A stretch of 64,000 nucleotides of DNA from Bradyrhizobium oligotrophicum S58 (lineage in GTDB: Bacteria; Pseudomonadota; Alphaproteobacteria; Rhizobiales; Xanthobacteraceae): positions 6,047,001-6,111,000 of the forward strand of contig NC_020453.1 in NCBI RefSeq assembly GCF_000344805.1. Reading direction: 5' to 3'. Position 1 is the stretch's first letter; each line of letters begins with the position of its first letter. This document shows positions 17,933 through 26,591 of the stretch, piece by piece. Both the position numbers and the translations under genes were made by a program. The notes under the pieces were generated by a model that was not told the origin of the DNA, did not search any database, and was given only the letters and a program-made list of their open reading frames with translations.

Positions 17933-18741
17933 GCGGCCACCACCTCGTCAGGCGCATCAGACGCAATCATCACCTCGACGCCGGCGTCACTGAGCATGTC
18001 GAGCGCGTGCTTCGGCGCTTCTGCGTCCGTGATGAGGGTCGATATCCGTGACAGCGGGCAAACCACGAGGCTGCCGCGCGGCGTGAATTTGGAGCTGTCC
18101 GCCAGCACGACCAGTCTGTCGGCGCGCTTCATCAGCTTGGTCTCGGCGCGCGCGATCAAGGGATCGCCTTCGATGACGCCGAGCGGGCCGATCGAGATCG
18201 CGCTCATGAACATGCGCGAGGCTGAATAGTGCTGGATCGCATCTTCTTCGAAGGGCGACACGATCAGCTTCTGATCGCGGTAGACCTCGCCGCCGGGCAA
18301 TGCGACCCGGCAACTCGACTCGTGGATCAAGGTCTCGGCCAGCGGATAGGAATTGGTGAGAACCTTGAGACGGCGCTCGCGCAGGAATTCGCCCATCTGA
18401 AACGTGGTGGTGCCGCCATTGATGATGATGGCGTCGCCGTCGCTGCACAGCGCCACCGCAGCGCGCGCGATCGCGCGCTTGGCCGCGACGTTGAGCGTCT
18501 TGCTGATCTCGAAGGAGCGGGTCGCCAGCGCCGGCGCGTCGCCTGCCGCTGTCGGCGGACCGGGCATCGCCTCCAATCCGCCGCGCACCCGGATCGCGGC
18601 GCCCATCTCGGCGAGCCGCGCAAAATCGCGCCTCGCGGAAGCCTCGGACGCACCGGTGGCACGACAGACATCGGCAATACGAACCAGCGGCTGCTGCTTC
18701 AGCATTGCCTTGATTAGTTGCCAGCGCTCGCGTTCGTGCAC
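17929..18741 (-). CDS. rhaR: DeoR-family transcriptional regulator of the rhamnose genes
   Basis: A 270-residue DeoR-type regulator. The N-terminal winged helix (about residues 1-60) contains PLVRIADVCRATGASEASAR followed by RDFARLAEMGAAIRVRGG. The C-terminal sugar-phosphate sensor domain (DeoRC) has IINGGTTTFQMGEFL and the late motif VLADSSKF. These regulators usually repress until a phosphorylated intermediate binds. It leads the rhaRTPQSK unit and is divergent from rhaD-rhaI, so it probably controls both directions. A 17-bp palindrome between the two units is a likely binding site. Confidence 0.9.
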   Translation of the reverse strand: MHERERWQLIKAMLKQQPLVRIADVCRATGASEASARRDFARLAEMGAAIRVRGGLEAMPGPPTAAGDAPALATRSFEISKTLNVAAKRAIARAAVALCSDGDAIIINGGTTTFQMGEFLRERRLKVLTNSYPLAETLIHESSCRVALPGGEVYRDQKLIVSPFEEDAIQHYSASRMFMSAISIGPLGVIEGDPLIARAETKLMKRADRLVVLADSSKFTPRGSLVVCPLSRISTLITDAEAPKHALDMLSDAGVEVMIASDAPDEVVAA

Positions 18742-18796
18742 GGCCCTGTTTCCTCCCGACGCCCTAGCTAGTCATGAAGTTCGCGTGCGGTCAACG

Positions 18797-18813
18797 TGAA
18801 ACCTCCAGTTTCA
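18797..18813. promoter_or_regulatory. TGAAAC-N5-GTTTCA palindrome, candidate RhaR operator
   Basis: A perfect 6-bp inverted repeat with a five-base spacer lies 55 bases upstream of rhaR and 107 bases upstream of rhaD, in the only gap between the two divergent rha units. Symmetry and position suit a dimeric DeoR-type protein. No binding data; the link to RhaR is inference. Confidence 0.5.
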
Positions 18814-18920
18814 TTCAAGATCAATCACGCTGCACAGCAACATCGATCACACGATGATTGACCATGATCGATTGCGATACTATCGTCCGCGTAATCAGAG
18901 AGATCAGGGAGGAGAGGGTC

Positions 18921-21017
18921 ATGACCAAGGCTGCGGCCGAGCCGCTTCCCGATCTCTGGAATGATGCTCACGCGGCGGAGCTGGATGAGCCGGGGCTGCT
19001 GCTCTACCGCTCCAACCTGCTCGGCAGCGACCTTCGCATCACGAATTTCGGCGGCGGCAATACGTCGGCCAAGCTCGCGATGACCGATCCGTTGACGCAG
19101 CAGCCGGTCGACGTGCTCTGGGTCAAAGGCTCCGGCGGCGACCTGGGATCGATGAAGCGCGACGGCTTCTCCACGCTCTATCTCGACAAGCTGCTCGGCC
19201 TCAAACAGCTCTATCGCGGCGTCGCTCATGAAGACGAGATCGTGGCGCTGTTCAATCACTGCACCTTCAATCTCAACCCGCGCGCGACCTCCATCGACAC
19301 GCCGCTGCACGGCTTCGTGCCGTACCGTCATGTCGATCATGTCCATGCCGACGCCGTCATCGCCATCGCCGCCTGTGCGAACGCAGAGGAGCTGACGAAA
19401 GAAGTGTTCGGCGGCGCGATCGGCTTTCTGCCCTGGCAGCGTCCCGGCTTCGACCTCGGCCTCAAGCTTGGCGCCATGGCGACCGAGCATCCCGAGTATG
19501 TCGGCGTCGTGCTCGGCGGCCATGGCCTGTTCACCTGGGGGCCGACATCGAAGGCGGCCTATCAGACGACGCTGCGCATCATCCAGCAAGCGGCCGACTG
19601 GCTCGCCGCGCACGAAAAGCAGCCCGCCTTCGGCGGCGCCGCCTGCGACGCCGCCACGCCCGATACGCGGCGCAAAATCGCAGCGGCGCTGATGCCGCTG
19701 ATCCGCGGCAAGATCTCGCGCGGCGAGCGCAAGGTCGGGCATTTCACTGATGCGCCCGAGGTGCTCGACTTCGTCAATTCCCGCGCGCTGGATGAACTGG
19801 CGCCGCTCGGGACCTCCTGTCCCGATCATTTCCTGCGCACCAAGATCCGTCCGCTGGTGCTGCCTCATGCCGGCCATGTCGACGACGTCGACAAGATCGC
19901 CAATGCGCTGGACGCGCTGCTCGATGCCTATCGCGCCGACTATTCCGCCTACTATCAGCGCTGCAAGCGGCCGAATTCGCCCGCCATGCGCGATCCCAAT
20001 GCGGTGATCTACCTGGTGCCCGGCGTCGGCATGTTCTCCTTCGCCAAGGACAAGGCGACGGCGCGCATCGCCTCAGAATTCTACATCAATGCCATCAACG
20101 TCATGCGCGGCGCGTCCGGCGTCAGCCGCTATGTCGGCCTGCCGGAACAGGAGGCGTTCGATATCGAGTACTGGCTGCTCGAAGAGGCCAAGCTGCAGCG
20201 CATGCCCCCGCCGAAATCGCTGGCCGGCAGGATTGCCTACATCACCGGTGGCGCCGGCGGGATCGGCGGCGCGACGGCGCTGCGGCTGCTCGACGAAGGC
20301 GCCTGCGTGGTGCTCGCCGACATCGACCAGGAAGCGCTCGACGCGCGCGTGCAGGCGATCGTGCAGCAATTCGGCCGCGACAGCGCGATCGGAATCCGGG
20401 TTGACGTGACCGACGAGGCCAGCGTCATCGCGAGCTTCGAGCACGCCATTCTCACCCATGGCGGCATCGACATCGTGGTCTCCAATGCCGGCATCGCCTC
20501 CGCCGCGCCGATCGAAGACACCAGCCTGGCGCTGTGGCAGAAGAACATGGATGTGCTTGCCACCGGCTATTTCCTGGTGGCGCGCGAGGCCTTCCGGCTG
20601 ATGCAATCGCAGCAATGCGGCGGCGCGATCGTGTTCGTCGCCTCCAAGAACGGCCTCGCCGCTTCGGCCGGCGCGTCGGCTTATTGCGCAGCCAAGGCGT
20701 CGGAGATCCATCTGGCGCGCTGCCTTGCGCTGGAGGGCGCGCCGCATGGCATTCGAGTCAACACCGTCAATCCGGATGCGGTGCTGCGCGGCTCCAAGAT
20801 CTGGGCCGGCGATTGGCGCCGGCAGCGCGCCGCCTCCAACAAGGTGTCGGAGGACGAGCTCGAGGAAGTCTACCGGCAGCGCTCGATGCTGAAGCTCCCT
20901 GTGCTGCCGGAGGACATCGCCGAGGGCGTCTATTTCTTTGCCAGCGATCTCTCGGCTAAGTCGACCGGCAACATCCTCAATGTCGATGCCGGCAACGCCC
21001 AGTCCTTCACGCGGTGA
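18921..21017 (+). CDS. rhaD: Bifunctional rhamnulose-1-phosphate aldolase / L-lactaldehyde dehydrogenase (SDR)
   Basis: A 698-residue fusion. The N-terminal part (to about residue 400) is a class II aldolase of the RhaD/AraD fold with the metal-binding histidines in HVDHVHADA; it would split rhamnulose 1-phosphate to dihydroxyacetone phosphate and L-lactaldehyde. The C-terminal part is a short-chain dehydrogenase with TGGAGGIGG near residue 443 and the catalytic YCAAK near 588, thought to oxidise the lactaldehyde to lactate. The ATG at 18921 has GGGAGGAG upstream; the in-frame ATG at 18858 lacks this. The fused form is characteristic of rhizobial and other alphaproteobacterial rhamnose loci. 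rhaI follows after 24 bases. Confidence 0.93.
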   Translation: MTKAAAEPLPDLWNDAHAAELDEPGLLLYRSNLLGSDLRITNFGGGNTSAKLAMTDPLTQQPVDVLWVKGSGGDLGSMKRDGFSTLYLDKLLGLKQLYRGVAHEDEIVALFNHCTFNLNPRATSIDTPLHGFVPYRHVDHVHADAVIAIAACANAEELTKEVFGGAIGFLPWQRPGFDLGLKLGAMATEHPEYVGVVLGGHGLFTWGPTSKAAYQTTLRIIQQAADWLAAHEKQPAFGGAACDAATPDTRRKIAAALMPLIRGKISRGERKVGHFTDAPEVLDFVNSRALDELAPLGTSCPDHFLRTKIRPLVLPHAGHVDDVDKIANALDALLDAYRADYSAYYQRCKRPNSPAMRDPNAVIYLVPGVGMFSFAKDKATARIASEFYINAINVMRGASGVSRYVGLPEQEAFDIEYWLLEEAKLQRMPPPKSLAGRIAYITGGAGGIGGATALRLLDEGACVVLADIDQEALDARVQAIVQQFGRDSAIGIRVDVTDEASVIASFEHAILTHGGIDIVVSNAGIASAAPIEDTSLALWQKNMDVLATGYFLVAREAFRLMQSQQCGGAIVFVASKNGLAASAGASAYCAAKASEIHLARCLALEGAPHGIRVNTVNPDAVLRGSKIWAGDWRRQRAASNKVSEDELEEVYRQRSMLKLPVLPEDIAEGVYFFASDLSAKSTGNILNVDAGNAQSFTR

Positions 21018-21041
21018 AACGCCGATCCTCGGGAGATGAGC

Positions 21042-22337
21042 ATGACCGGCTTTGTCATCAGCGAGGATTTTCTGCAGAGTGAGAATGCCGCGCGAAGGAC
21101 CGCGCTCGATGAGGATTACGCGGCGTTGTCGCGCGCGCTGGCGCGCCGCGGCATCGACAGCGAGGCGCTGACACGCAAGGTCATGGCTTTTGGCGTCGCC
21201 ATTCCGACCTGGGGCGTCGGCACCGGCGGCACGCGCTTCGCGCGCTTTCCGGGCCCGGGCGAGCCACGCCATCTGTTCGACAAGCTGGAGGATTGCGCCA
21301 CCATCCACCGCCTCTCCCGGGCGACGCCGACGCTGTCGCCGCACTTTCCGTGGGACACGACCAGCGACTACGCCGCCTTGCGCGAGGTCGCCACCGGCTA
21401 CGGCCTCGCCTTCGACGCGGTGAACTCGAATACGTTTCAGGACCTGCCGAACCAGACGCATTCCTACAAGTTCGGCTCGCTCTCCCATGTCGATCGCGCC
21501 GTGCGCGCCCAGGCGATCGCGCACAATGTCGACTGCATCACCGTCGGGCAAAAGCTCGGCTCGAAGGCGCTCACGGTGTGGATCGGAGACGGCTCCAACT
21601 TCGCCGGCCAGTCGAACCTGACCCTGGCGTTCGATCGCTATCTCGAAGCGATGGCCGAGATCTACGCAGTGCTGCCTGCGGATTGGCGGGTGTTCCTCGA
21701 GCACAAGCTGTATGAGCCGGCGTTCTACTCGACGGTGATCTCCGATTGGGGCAGCAGCCTCGCGGCCGCGCAGGAACTCGGGCCGAAGGCGCAATGTCTG
21801 GTCGACCTCGGCCACCACGCGCCCAACGTCAACATCGAGCAGATCGTCGCCCGCCTGATCCGCTTCGGCAAGCTCGGCGGCTTCCACTTCAACGATTCGA
21901 AATATGGCGACGACGATCTCGACGCCGGCTCGGTTGAACCGTTCCGTCTGTTCCTGGTGTTCAACGAGCTGATCGACGCCGAGCTGCGCGGGGCAAAGGG
22001 TTTTGCGCCAGCCTACATGCTCGACCAGTCGCACAACGTCACCGACCCGATCGAGAGCCTGCTGCAATCCGCGATCGAACTGCAGCGCGCCTATGCCCAG
22101 GCGTTGATCGTCGACCGCGTCGGCTTGGCGGCCGCGCAAGCCGCCAACGACGCGCTCGGCGCCCATCTCGAACTCAAACGCGCCTTCACCACCGATGTGT
22201 CGCCGATCCTTGCAATGGCGAGACTGCGCGCCGGCGGCGCCATCGCGCCGATCGAGACCTATCGCGCCTCCGACTATCGCAAGCACAAGACCAGCGAGCG
22301 GCCGCCGGTGGCCGGGACCTCGGCCGGGATCGTATGA
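21042..22337 (+). CDS. rhaI: L-rhamnose isomerase (Pseudomonas stutzeri type)
   Basis: A 431-residue xylose-isomerase-fold enzyme converting L-rhamnose to L-rhamnulose, the first catabolic step. It follows the P. stutzeri L-rhamnose isomerase through its length: WGVGTGGTRFARFPGPGEPR, ALTVWIGDGSNFAGQSN, VFLEHKLYEPAFYSTV, CLVDLGHHAPN and FHFNDSKYGDDDLDAG supply the metal ligands (Glu, Asp, His) and catalytic residues. The second ATG (21042) is chosen because the GGGAG ribosome site touches the first ATG at 21036 but is correctly spaced for the second. It is the last gene of the plus-strand rha unit. Confidence 0.95.
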   Translation: MTGFVISEDFLQSENAARRTALDEDYAALSRALARRGIDSEALTRKVMAFGVAIPTWGVGTGGTRFARFPGPGEPRHLFDKLEDCATIHRLSRATPTLSPHFPWDTTSDYAALREVATGYGLAFDAVNSNTFQDLPNQTHSYKFGSLSHVDRAVRAQAIAHNVDCITVGQKLGSKALTVWIGDGSNFAGQSNLTLAFDRYLEAMAEIYAVLPADWRVFLEHKLYEPAFYSTVISDWGSSLAAAQELGPKAQCLVDLGHHAPNVNIEQIVARLIRFGKLGGFHFNDSKYGDDDLDAGSVEPFRLFLVFNELIDAELRGAKGFAPAYMLDQSHNVTDPIESLLQSAIELQRAYAQALIVDRVGLAAAQAANDALGAHLELKRAFTTDVSPILAMARLRAGGAIAPIETYRASDYRKHKTSERPPVAGTSAGIV

Positions 22338-22414
22338 TGGAAGCAGGCCAGAGCTTTGGATGACGTCTCCGAGATCATCGTCGGATCGGATCAAGCAACA
22401 AGAGCAATTTGGTG

Positions 22415-22597
22415 GTCGATCAGGCCGCGACCTATCGGCACACCGCACAAGGGAAAGGCTACGCCCGGCGCACAGCGCCTCGCATCCTCGCGGCAACACG
22501 CAAAATGCGAGGCCACGTTTTGGCCAACACAACGCAACCAGAATTTCCGAACGCCGCGTCCGGCACGTTTCCGAACAGCAAAATCGTGAAAATATAA
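22415..22597 (+). pseudogene. Decayed 3' end of a tyrosine integrase gene (left copy)
   Basis: The last 60 or so codons of an integrase. TAPRILAATRKMRGHVLANT and the C-terminal SKIVKI match the end of the copy at 39760-40113 nearly codon for codon. Upstream of 22450 the frame shifts: the stretch that should read LSAHRTRE-SYAGYAKR is split between frames, and everything further toward the N-terminus is missing. The stop is followed after 17 bases by the tRNA-Gln fragment, the same arrangement as at the right end. It lies immediately after rhaI. Confidence 0.78.
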
Positions 22598-22614
22598 GAT
22601 ACCGGCTTTGCAAG

Positions 22615-22668
22615 AACCTGGCTGGGGCGGGAGGGATCGAACCTCCGAATGGCGGAATCAAAATCCGC
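22615..22668 (-). repeat. attachment-site repeat: 3' part of tRNA-Gln(UUG)
   Basis: These 54 bases match 40135-40188 with a single mismatch (A for T at the position after CCTCCG). They correspond to the tRNA-Gln T arm, variable region, the 3' anticodon stem and the acceptor 3' strand, including the encoded CCA. The match ends within the anticodon stem, so this is not a functional tRNA. It is the classic sequence left at the far end of an element integrated in a tRNA gene. Confidence 0.88.
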
Positions 22669-22874
22669 GTGGTCCGCTAGATAAGTCGACGCGCATTCAA
22701 GGCTTTCCAATAGCGCCACCCAAACAGACTGACCGACACGAGCCATGGGCGAGACGGCCGTAGCGCCTCAAACAGAAGTCCTTTCCACCCGTCGTCCGGC
22801 CCCCGGGTGGATCTGGTGACGCCAGCCGGGCTGATGCGGCTTCGAGCAGATGCCCGCACATCTGCATCCGGTCG

Positions 22875-24200
22875 TCAGAAGTCGGCGACCTTCGTCCCGC
22901 CACGCCGCGCGAAGCGTTCGGGAGCGTAGGGCTTGGCATCGACGATCGGGGTCGCGGCAGTGGCGAGATCGGCGATGAGGTGACCGGCACCCGGGCCGAT
23001 GCCGAAGCCGTGCCCACTGAACCCCGCGGCGACGATCAGGCCGGGCAGCGCGCCCAGCTCGCCGATCACCGGCACGCCGTCCGGCGTGGAATCGATGTAG
23101 CCCGCCCAGGTCGCCGTGACCTGGCTCCGCTTCAACGCCGGCAGCAGCTCGATTGCGCGCGCATGGGTGAGGCGGATGGTCGCCTGATCCGGCTTCGGAT
23201 CGAGGATGCGGGTGCATTCCATGGGCGTCGGCTCATCGAGCCGCCAGCGACCGAGCGTCTCATGGCCGGCGCGCAGGCCTTCCAGGCCGCCGGGCAGCAG
23301 ATTGCGCCAACGCTTGACGAACATCGGCAGGAACTGCGGCGCGAAGCGCAGTTGCTGCAAGGTCGGATCGACACGCCCGCGTCCGCTGATTGCGAGTGTA
23401 TGGCCACCATCGCCGCGCTTGGTGATCGAAACGCCGGCCGTGTGCAGCGCCGGCGGCAGCGGCGCGTTGGACGGCGACAGGGCGAGCGCTGAGGAACGGA
23501 TGGACGCAATGGGAAGCGCGACGCCGATCTGATGGCAGAACGAGGACGCCCAGGCCCCAGCCGACAGCACGGCCAGCGGCGTGCGGATGGTGCCGCGCTC
23601 GGTGACCACCGCCGACAGCCGGCCAGCGCTGGTCTCGACGCCGCGCACGGCGCACATCTGATGCACCGTGCCGCCCTGCTTCATGATCGCGCGCGCCACG
23701 GCCGGCGCGGCATCGGCGGGGCTGGCGGTGCCGTCGGTCGGCGAGAACACGCCGCCCTTCCAGCTGCGTCCAGTGGCAGCGCCGCGCTCGCTGGCCTGCC
23801 GACTGTCCAGCATATGCGTAGTGATGCCGGCCGTCTTGGCGAATTCGCCCCAGCGCGCCCAGCCGGCGAGCTCCGCATCGTCATTGCTCAGATAGAACAA
23901 GCCACAGCGCGAGAAGCCGGTCGCCTCGCCGCTGTCGCTGGTGAAGCGCTCCCACAGATCGAGGCTGAGGGTCGCCATCGGCAGCTCGCGCGCGTCGCGG
24001 TTCTGCTGCCGGCACCAGCCCCAGTTGCGGCTCGACTGCTCGGCCCCGATCCTCCCCTTTTCGATCAGCGCCACCGCAAGCCCGCGCCGCGCCAAGTAGT
24101 AGGCGGCGAACACCCCGACGATGCCGCCGCCGATGACCACGGCATCTGCGTGCCCGGGCAGCGTTGGCGATGTTTCAACGTGCACCAGCGGGACGGGCAT
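22875..24200 (-). CDS. FAD-dependent amino acid/amine oxidoreductase (DadA-like)
   Basis: A 441-residue DAO-family flavoprotein. The Rossmann motif AVVIGGGIVGVFAAYYLARR starts at about residue 20; the FAD-contact stretch GRIGAEQSSRNWGWCRQQ follows; the C-terminal GYIDSTPDGVPVIGELGALP and AAGFSGHGFGIGPG motifs are those of DadA/GlyOx enzymes. It would oxidise an amino acid or secondary amine to the imine. It is divergent from the Lrp-type gene, with 241 bases between, a layout in which the regulator normally controls the oxidase. The natural substrate is unknown; it is presumably what the adjacent ABC transporter brings in. Confidence 0.88.
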   Translation of the reverse strand: MPVPLVHVETSPTLPGHADAVVIGGGIVGVFAAYYLARRGLAVALIEKGRIGAEQSSRNWGWCRQQNRDARELPMATLSLDLWERFTSDSGEATGFSRCGLFYLSNDDAELAGWARWGEFAKTAGITTHMLDSRQASERGAATGRSWKGGVFSPTDGTASPADAAPAVARAIMKQGGTVHQMCAVRGVETSAGRLSAVVTERGTIRTPLAVLSAGAWASSFCHQIGVALPIASIRSSALALSPSNAPLPPALHTAGVSITKRGDGGHTLAISGRGRVDPTLQQLRFAPQFLPMFVKRWRNLLPGGLEGLRAGHETLGRWRLDEPTPMECTRILDPKPDQATIRLTHARAIELLPALKRSQVTATWAGYIDSTPDGVPVIGELGALPGLIVAAGFSGHGFGIGPGAGHLIADLATAATPIVDAKPYAPERFARRGGTKVADF

Positions 24201-24441
24201 GCGGTCTCTCCGACGTTCGGCAGCATCAGGCTAGAACGGTATCGCGCGCGGGAGACGCCGGATTCGGCAGCCAGGCAGCATTTGATGCTACAAGCCACCA
24301 GGCCTTCGGCGTATTGTTTTGCATTGCCTAAATCAGCCTCATGCGGCCTCATTCTTGCTTTGGCGAAGTTCGTTTGGCACAACGGCAGAATTTTCTGCTG
24401 TAATGTGGACCGGACGCGTCGTCACTCGGGACCCCGGCTTC

Positions 24442-24918
24442 ATGAAGCTCGATCGCATCGACATCAAGATCCTGCACGAACTGCAGAAGAACGGCCGCGT
24501 CACGAATGTGGAGCTCGCCGAGCTGGTCAACCTGTCGCCGAGCCCATGTCTGATGCGGGTGAAGAAGCTGCAGGCGGAAGGCTATATCGAGGGCTATTCG
24601 GCGCAAATCTGCGTCTCGAAGCTCGGCCAGACGCTGACCGTGTTCACCGAGGTCACCCTGAAGAACCATCGCCAGATCGACTTCGCCCGCTTCCTCGCCG
24701 CGGTGGAGAAGATCGACCAAGTGATCGAGTGTCACCTCGTCTCCGGCGGCTACGACTACATGATGAAGTTCGTCACCGCCGGGATCGGCGAGTATCAGAC
24801 CATCATGGAGCGGCTGACCGACATGGACATCGGCATCGAGAAATATTTCAGCTTCGTCGTGCTGAAGTCGCCGATCGTCAAGCCCTATCTGCCACTGACC
24901 AGCCTGTTCGAGATGTAG
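24442..24918 (+). CDS. Lrp/AsnC-family transcriptional regulator
   Basis: A 158-residue feast/famine regulator. The N-terminal helix-turn-helix spans about residues 4-55 (MKLDRIDIKILHELQKNGRV, then LVNLSPSPCLMRVKKLQAEG). The C-terminal RAM domain, which binds amino acids, includes VIECHLVSGGYDYMMKF. Start chosen at 24442 as in homologues that begin MKLDxID; an in-frame ATG at 24403 is possible. It sits between the divergent flavin oxidase and the convergent ABC transporter operon and is the only regulator in the 22.6-40.2 kb segment, so it probably senses the substrate or an amino acid product. Confidence 0.93.
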   Translation: MKLDRIDIKILHELQKNGRVTNVELAELVNLSPSPCLMRVKKLQAEGYIEGYSAQICVSKLGQTLTVFTEVTLKNHRQIDFARFLAAVEKIDQVIECHLVSGGYDYMMKFVTAGIGEYQTIMERLTDMDIGIEKYFSFVVLKSPIVKPYLPLTSLFEM

Positions 24919-24935
24919 GCTTCCGCCGGCGCCTG

Positions 24936-26591
24936 TCAGCGCTGACCATAGGCGCGGACCTGCTCGGGATCCTGGCGCAGATTGTCGAGCCATGCCGGAT
25001 CGAGCTTCGGCACCGAAGATAGCAGCAGCTGCGTGTAGGGATGCTCCGGCTTCGCCATGGCCTCGGGCGTGATCTGCTCGATCTTGCGGCCGCGATACAT
25101 CACGACGATGTCGTCGCAGATCGCCTCGACCACCGACAGATCGTGGCTGATGAAGACATAAGCAAGATCGAGCTCGCGCTGCAACTCCTTGAGCAGATCG
25201 ATGACCGCCGCGGCGACGACGCTGTCGAGCGCCGAGGTGATCTCGTCGCACACGATCAGCTTCGGATCGGCGGCCAGCGCGCGCGCGAAGTTGACGCGCT
25301 GCTTTTGACCGCCGGACAGCTCGGCCGGCCGGCGCAGCCGCAAGCTTCGCGGCAGCTTCACCATGTCGAGCAACTGATCGATGCGGGCGCTTCGCGGCTT
25401 GCGCGACATGTCGTGATAGAATGTCAACGGCCGGGCCAGAATGTCTTCGACCGTATGCGCCGGATTGAGCGCCGTGTCGGCATGCTGGAACACGATCTGC
25501 ACTTGGCGCAGCTGGTCCCGGCTGCGATGTCGCGCGCTGAGCCGGAGCTCGCGCCCGTCGAACACGACGCCTCCCGCAAACGGTGGCAGGATGCCGGCGA
25601 TGGCGCGAGCCAGCGTCGATTTTCCGCACCCAGATTCGCCGATGATGCCGAGATTGCGACCGCGCGCCACGCGCAGGCTGACATTCTCGACAGCCACGAT
25701 CGCAGGCCTGCCGTCCGAGCGCGGCGGACCATAGCCGACCGACACCTCGTGAACCTCGAGCAGCGCCTCGGCTGTGGCCGAAGACGCGTCACGGCGCGGC
25801 TCATGATCCGGCGCGACGGCCGCCAGCAGCTGCCGCGTATAGGGATGCTGCGCGCGGTCGAGAATGTCGGCTGTCATGCCGCTCTCCTGCACCTCGCCAT
25901 TCCTGAGCACGACGATGCGGTCGGCGATCTGGGCGACGACGGCGAGATCATGCGACACGTAGATGCCGGCGATGCGGTGTGCCGATATGACCGATTTGAA
26001 AGCCCGGAGCACCTCGACCTGGGTGGTGACGTCGAGCGCCGTGGTCGGCTCGTCGAAGATGAGCACCTTGGGGCTTGCGATCAGCGCCATCGCGGCGGCG
26101 AGCCGCTGCAGCTGGCCGCCAGACACCTGGTGCGGATAGCGATGTCCTATCGTCTCCGGATTGGGGAGTGACAGCGCGCGAAACAGCGCGACAGCCCTGG
26201 TGCGCGCCTCCTCCAACGGCATCACGGCATGTATGCGTACGACCTCGATCACCTGCTCCATGATCCGGATCGCCGGATTGAACGCCGCGGCCGCGCTCTG
26301 CGGCACATAGGCGATCTTGGCGCCGCGCACGGCCGCCTTGTCCTTCTCAGACAGCGCCACCATGTCGACGCCGTCGAACATGACCGAGCCGCCGACGATC
26401 TTGCAGCCGGCCCGCGCATGGCCCATCAGGCTCATCGCGATGGTGGTCTTGCCGGACCCGCTCTCGCCGATCAGCGCGACGATCTCTCCTTCGACGATGT
26501 CGAGGTCGACGCCCCTGATGATCTCGATCGTGCGGCCAGAATCGGTGGTCGCCTCGACGCGAAGATCGCGGATCTGGACCAGGCTCGTCAT
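24936..26591 (-). CDS. Peptide/nickel-type ABC transporter, fused double ATP-binding protein (DppD-DppF-like)
   Basis: A 551-residue protein with two ABC domains joined in one chain. Domain one carries Walker A GESGSGKTT near residue 41, signature VSGGQLQRLAAAM and Walker B LIFDEP; domain two carries GESGCGKST, signature LSGGQKQRVNFARAL and Walker B IVCDE. In Dpp/Opp systems these are usually separate genes. The ATG shares a base with the preceding permease stop (TAATG), so translation is coupled. It energises import of the ligand bound by the product of the gene at 28481-30088. It ends only 17 bases from the convergent Lrp gene. Confidence 0.93.
   Translation of the reverse strand: MTSLVQIRDLRVEATTDSGRTIEIIRGVDLDIVEGEIVALIGESGSGKTTIAMSLMGHARAGCKIVGGSVMFDGVDMVALSEKDKAAVRGAKIAYVPQSAAAAFNPAIRIMEQVIEVVRIHAVMPLEEARTRAVALFRALSLPNPETIGHRYPHQVSGGQLQRLAAAMALIASPKVLIFDEPTTALDVTTQVEVLRAFKSVISAHRIAGIYVSHDLAVVAQIADRIVVLRNGEVQESGMTADILDRAQHPYTRQLLAAVAPDHEPRRDASSATAEALLEVHEVSVGYGPPRSDGRPAIVAVENVSLRVARGRNLGIIGESGCGKSTLARAIAGILPPFAGGVVFDGRELRLSARHRSRDQLRQVQIVFQHADTALNPAHTVEDILARPLTFYHDMSRKPRSARIDQLLDMVKLPRSLRLRRPAELSGGQKQRVNFARALAADPKLIVCDEITSALDSVVAAAVIDLLKELQRELDLAYVFISHDLSVVEAICDDIVVMYRGRKIEQITPEAMAKPEHPYTQLLLSSVPKLDPAWLDNLRQDPEQVRAYGQR

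Noticed and set aside
20073..22661. 862-codon open frame on the minus strand across rhaD and rhaI
   Set aside because: Antisense to two well-supported enzymes; composition is that of a complementary-strand artefact.
22615..22700. A second tRNA-Gln gene
   Set aside because: Only the 3' part is present; the D arm, 5' acceptor strand and half the anticodon arm are missing, so it is an attachment-site remnant.
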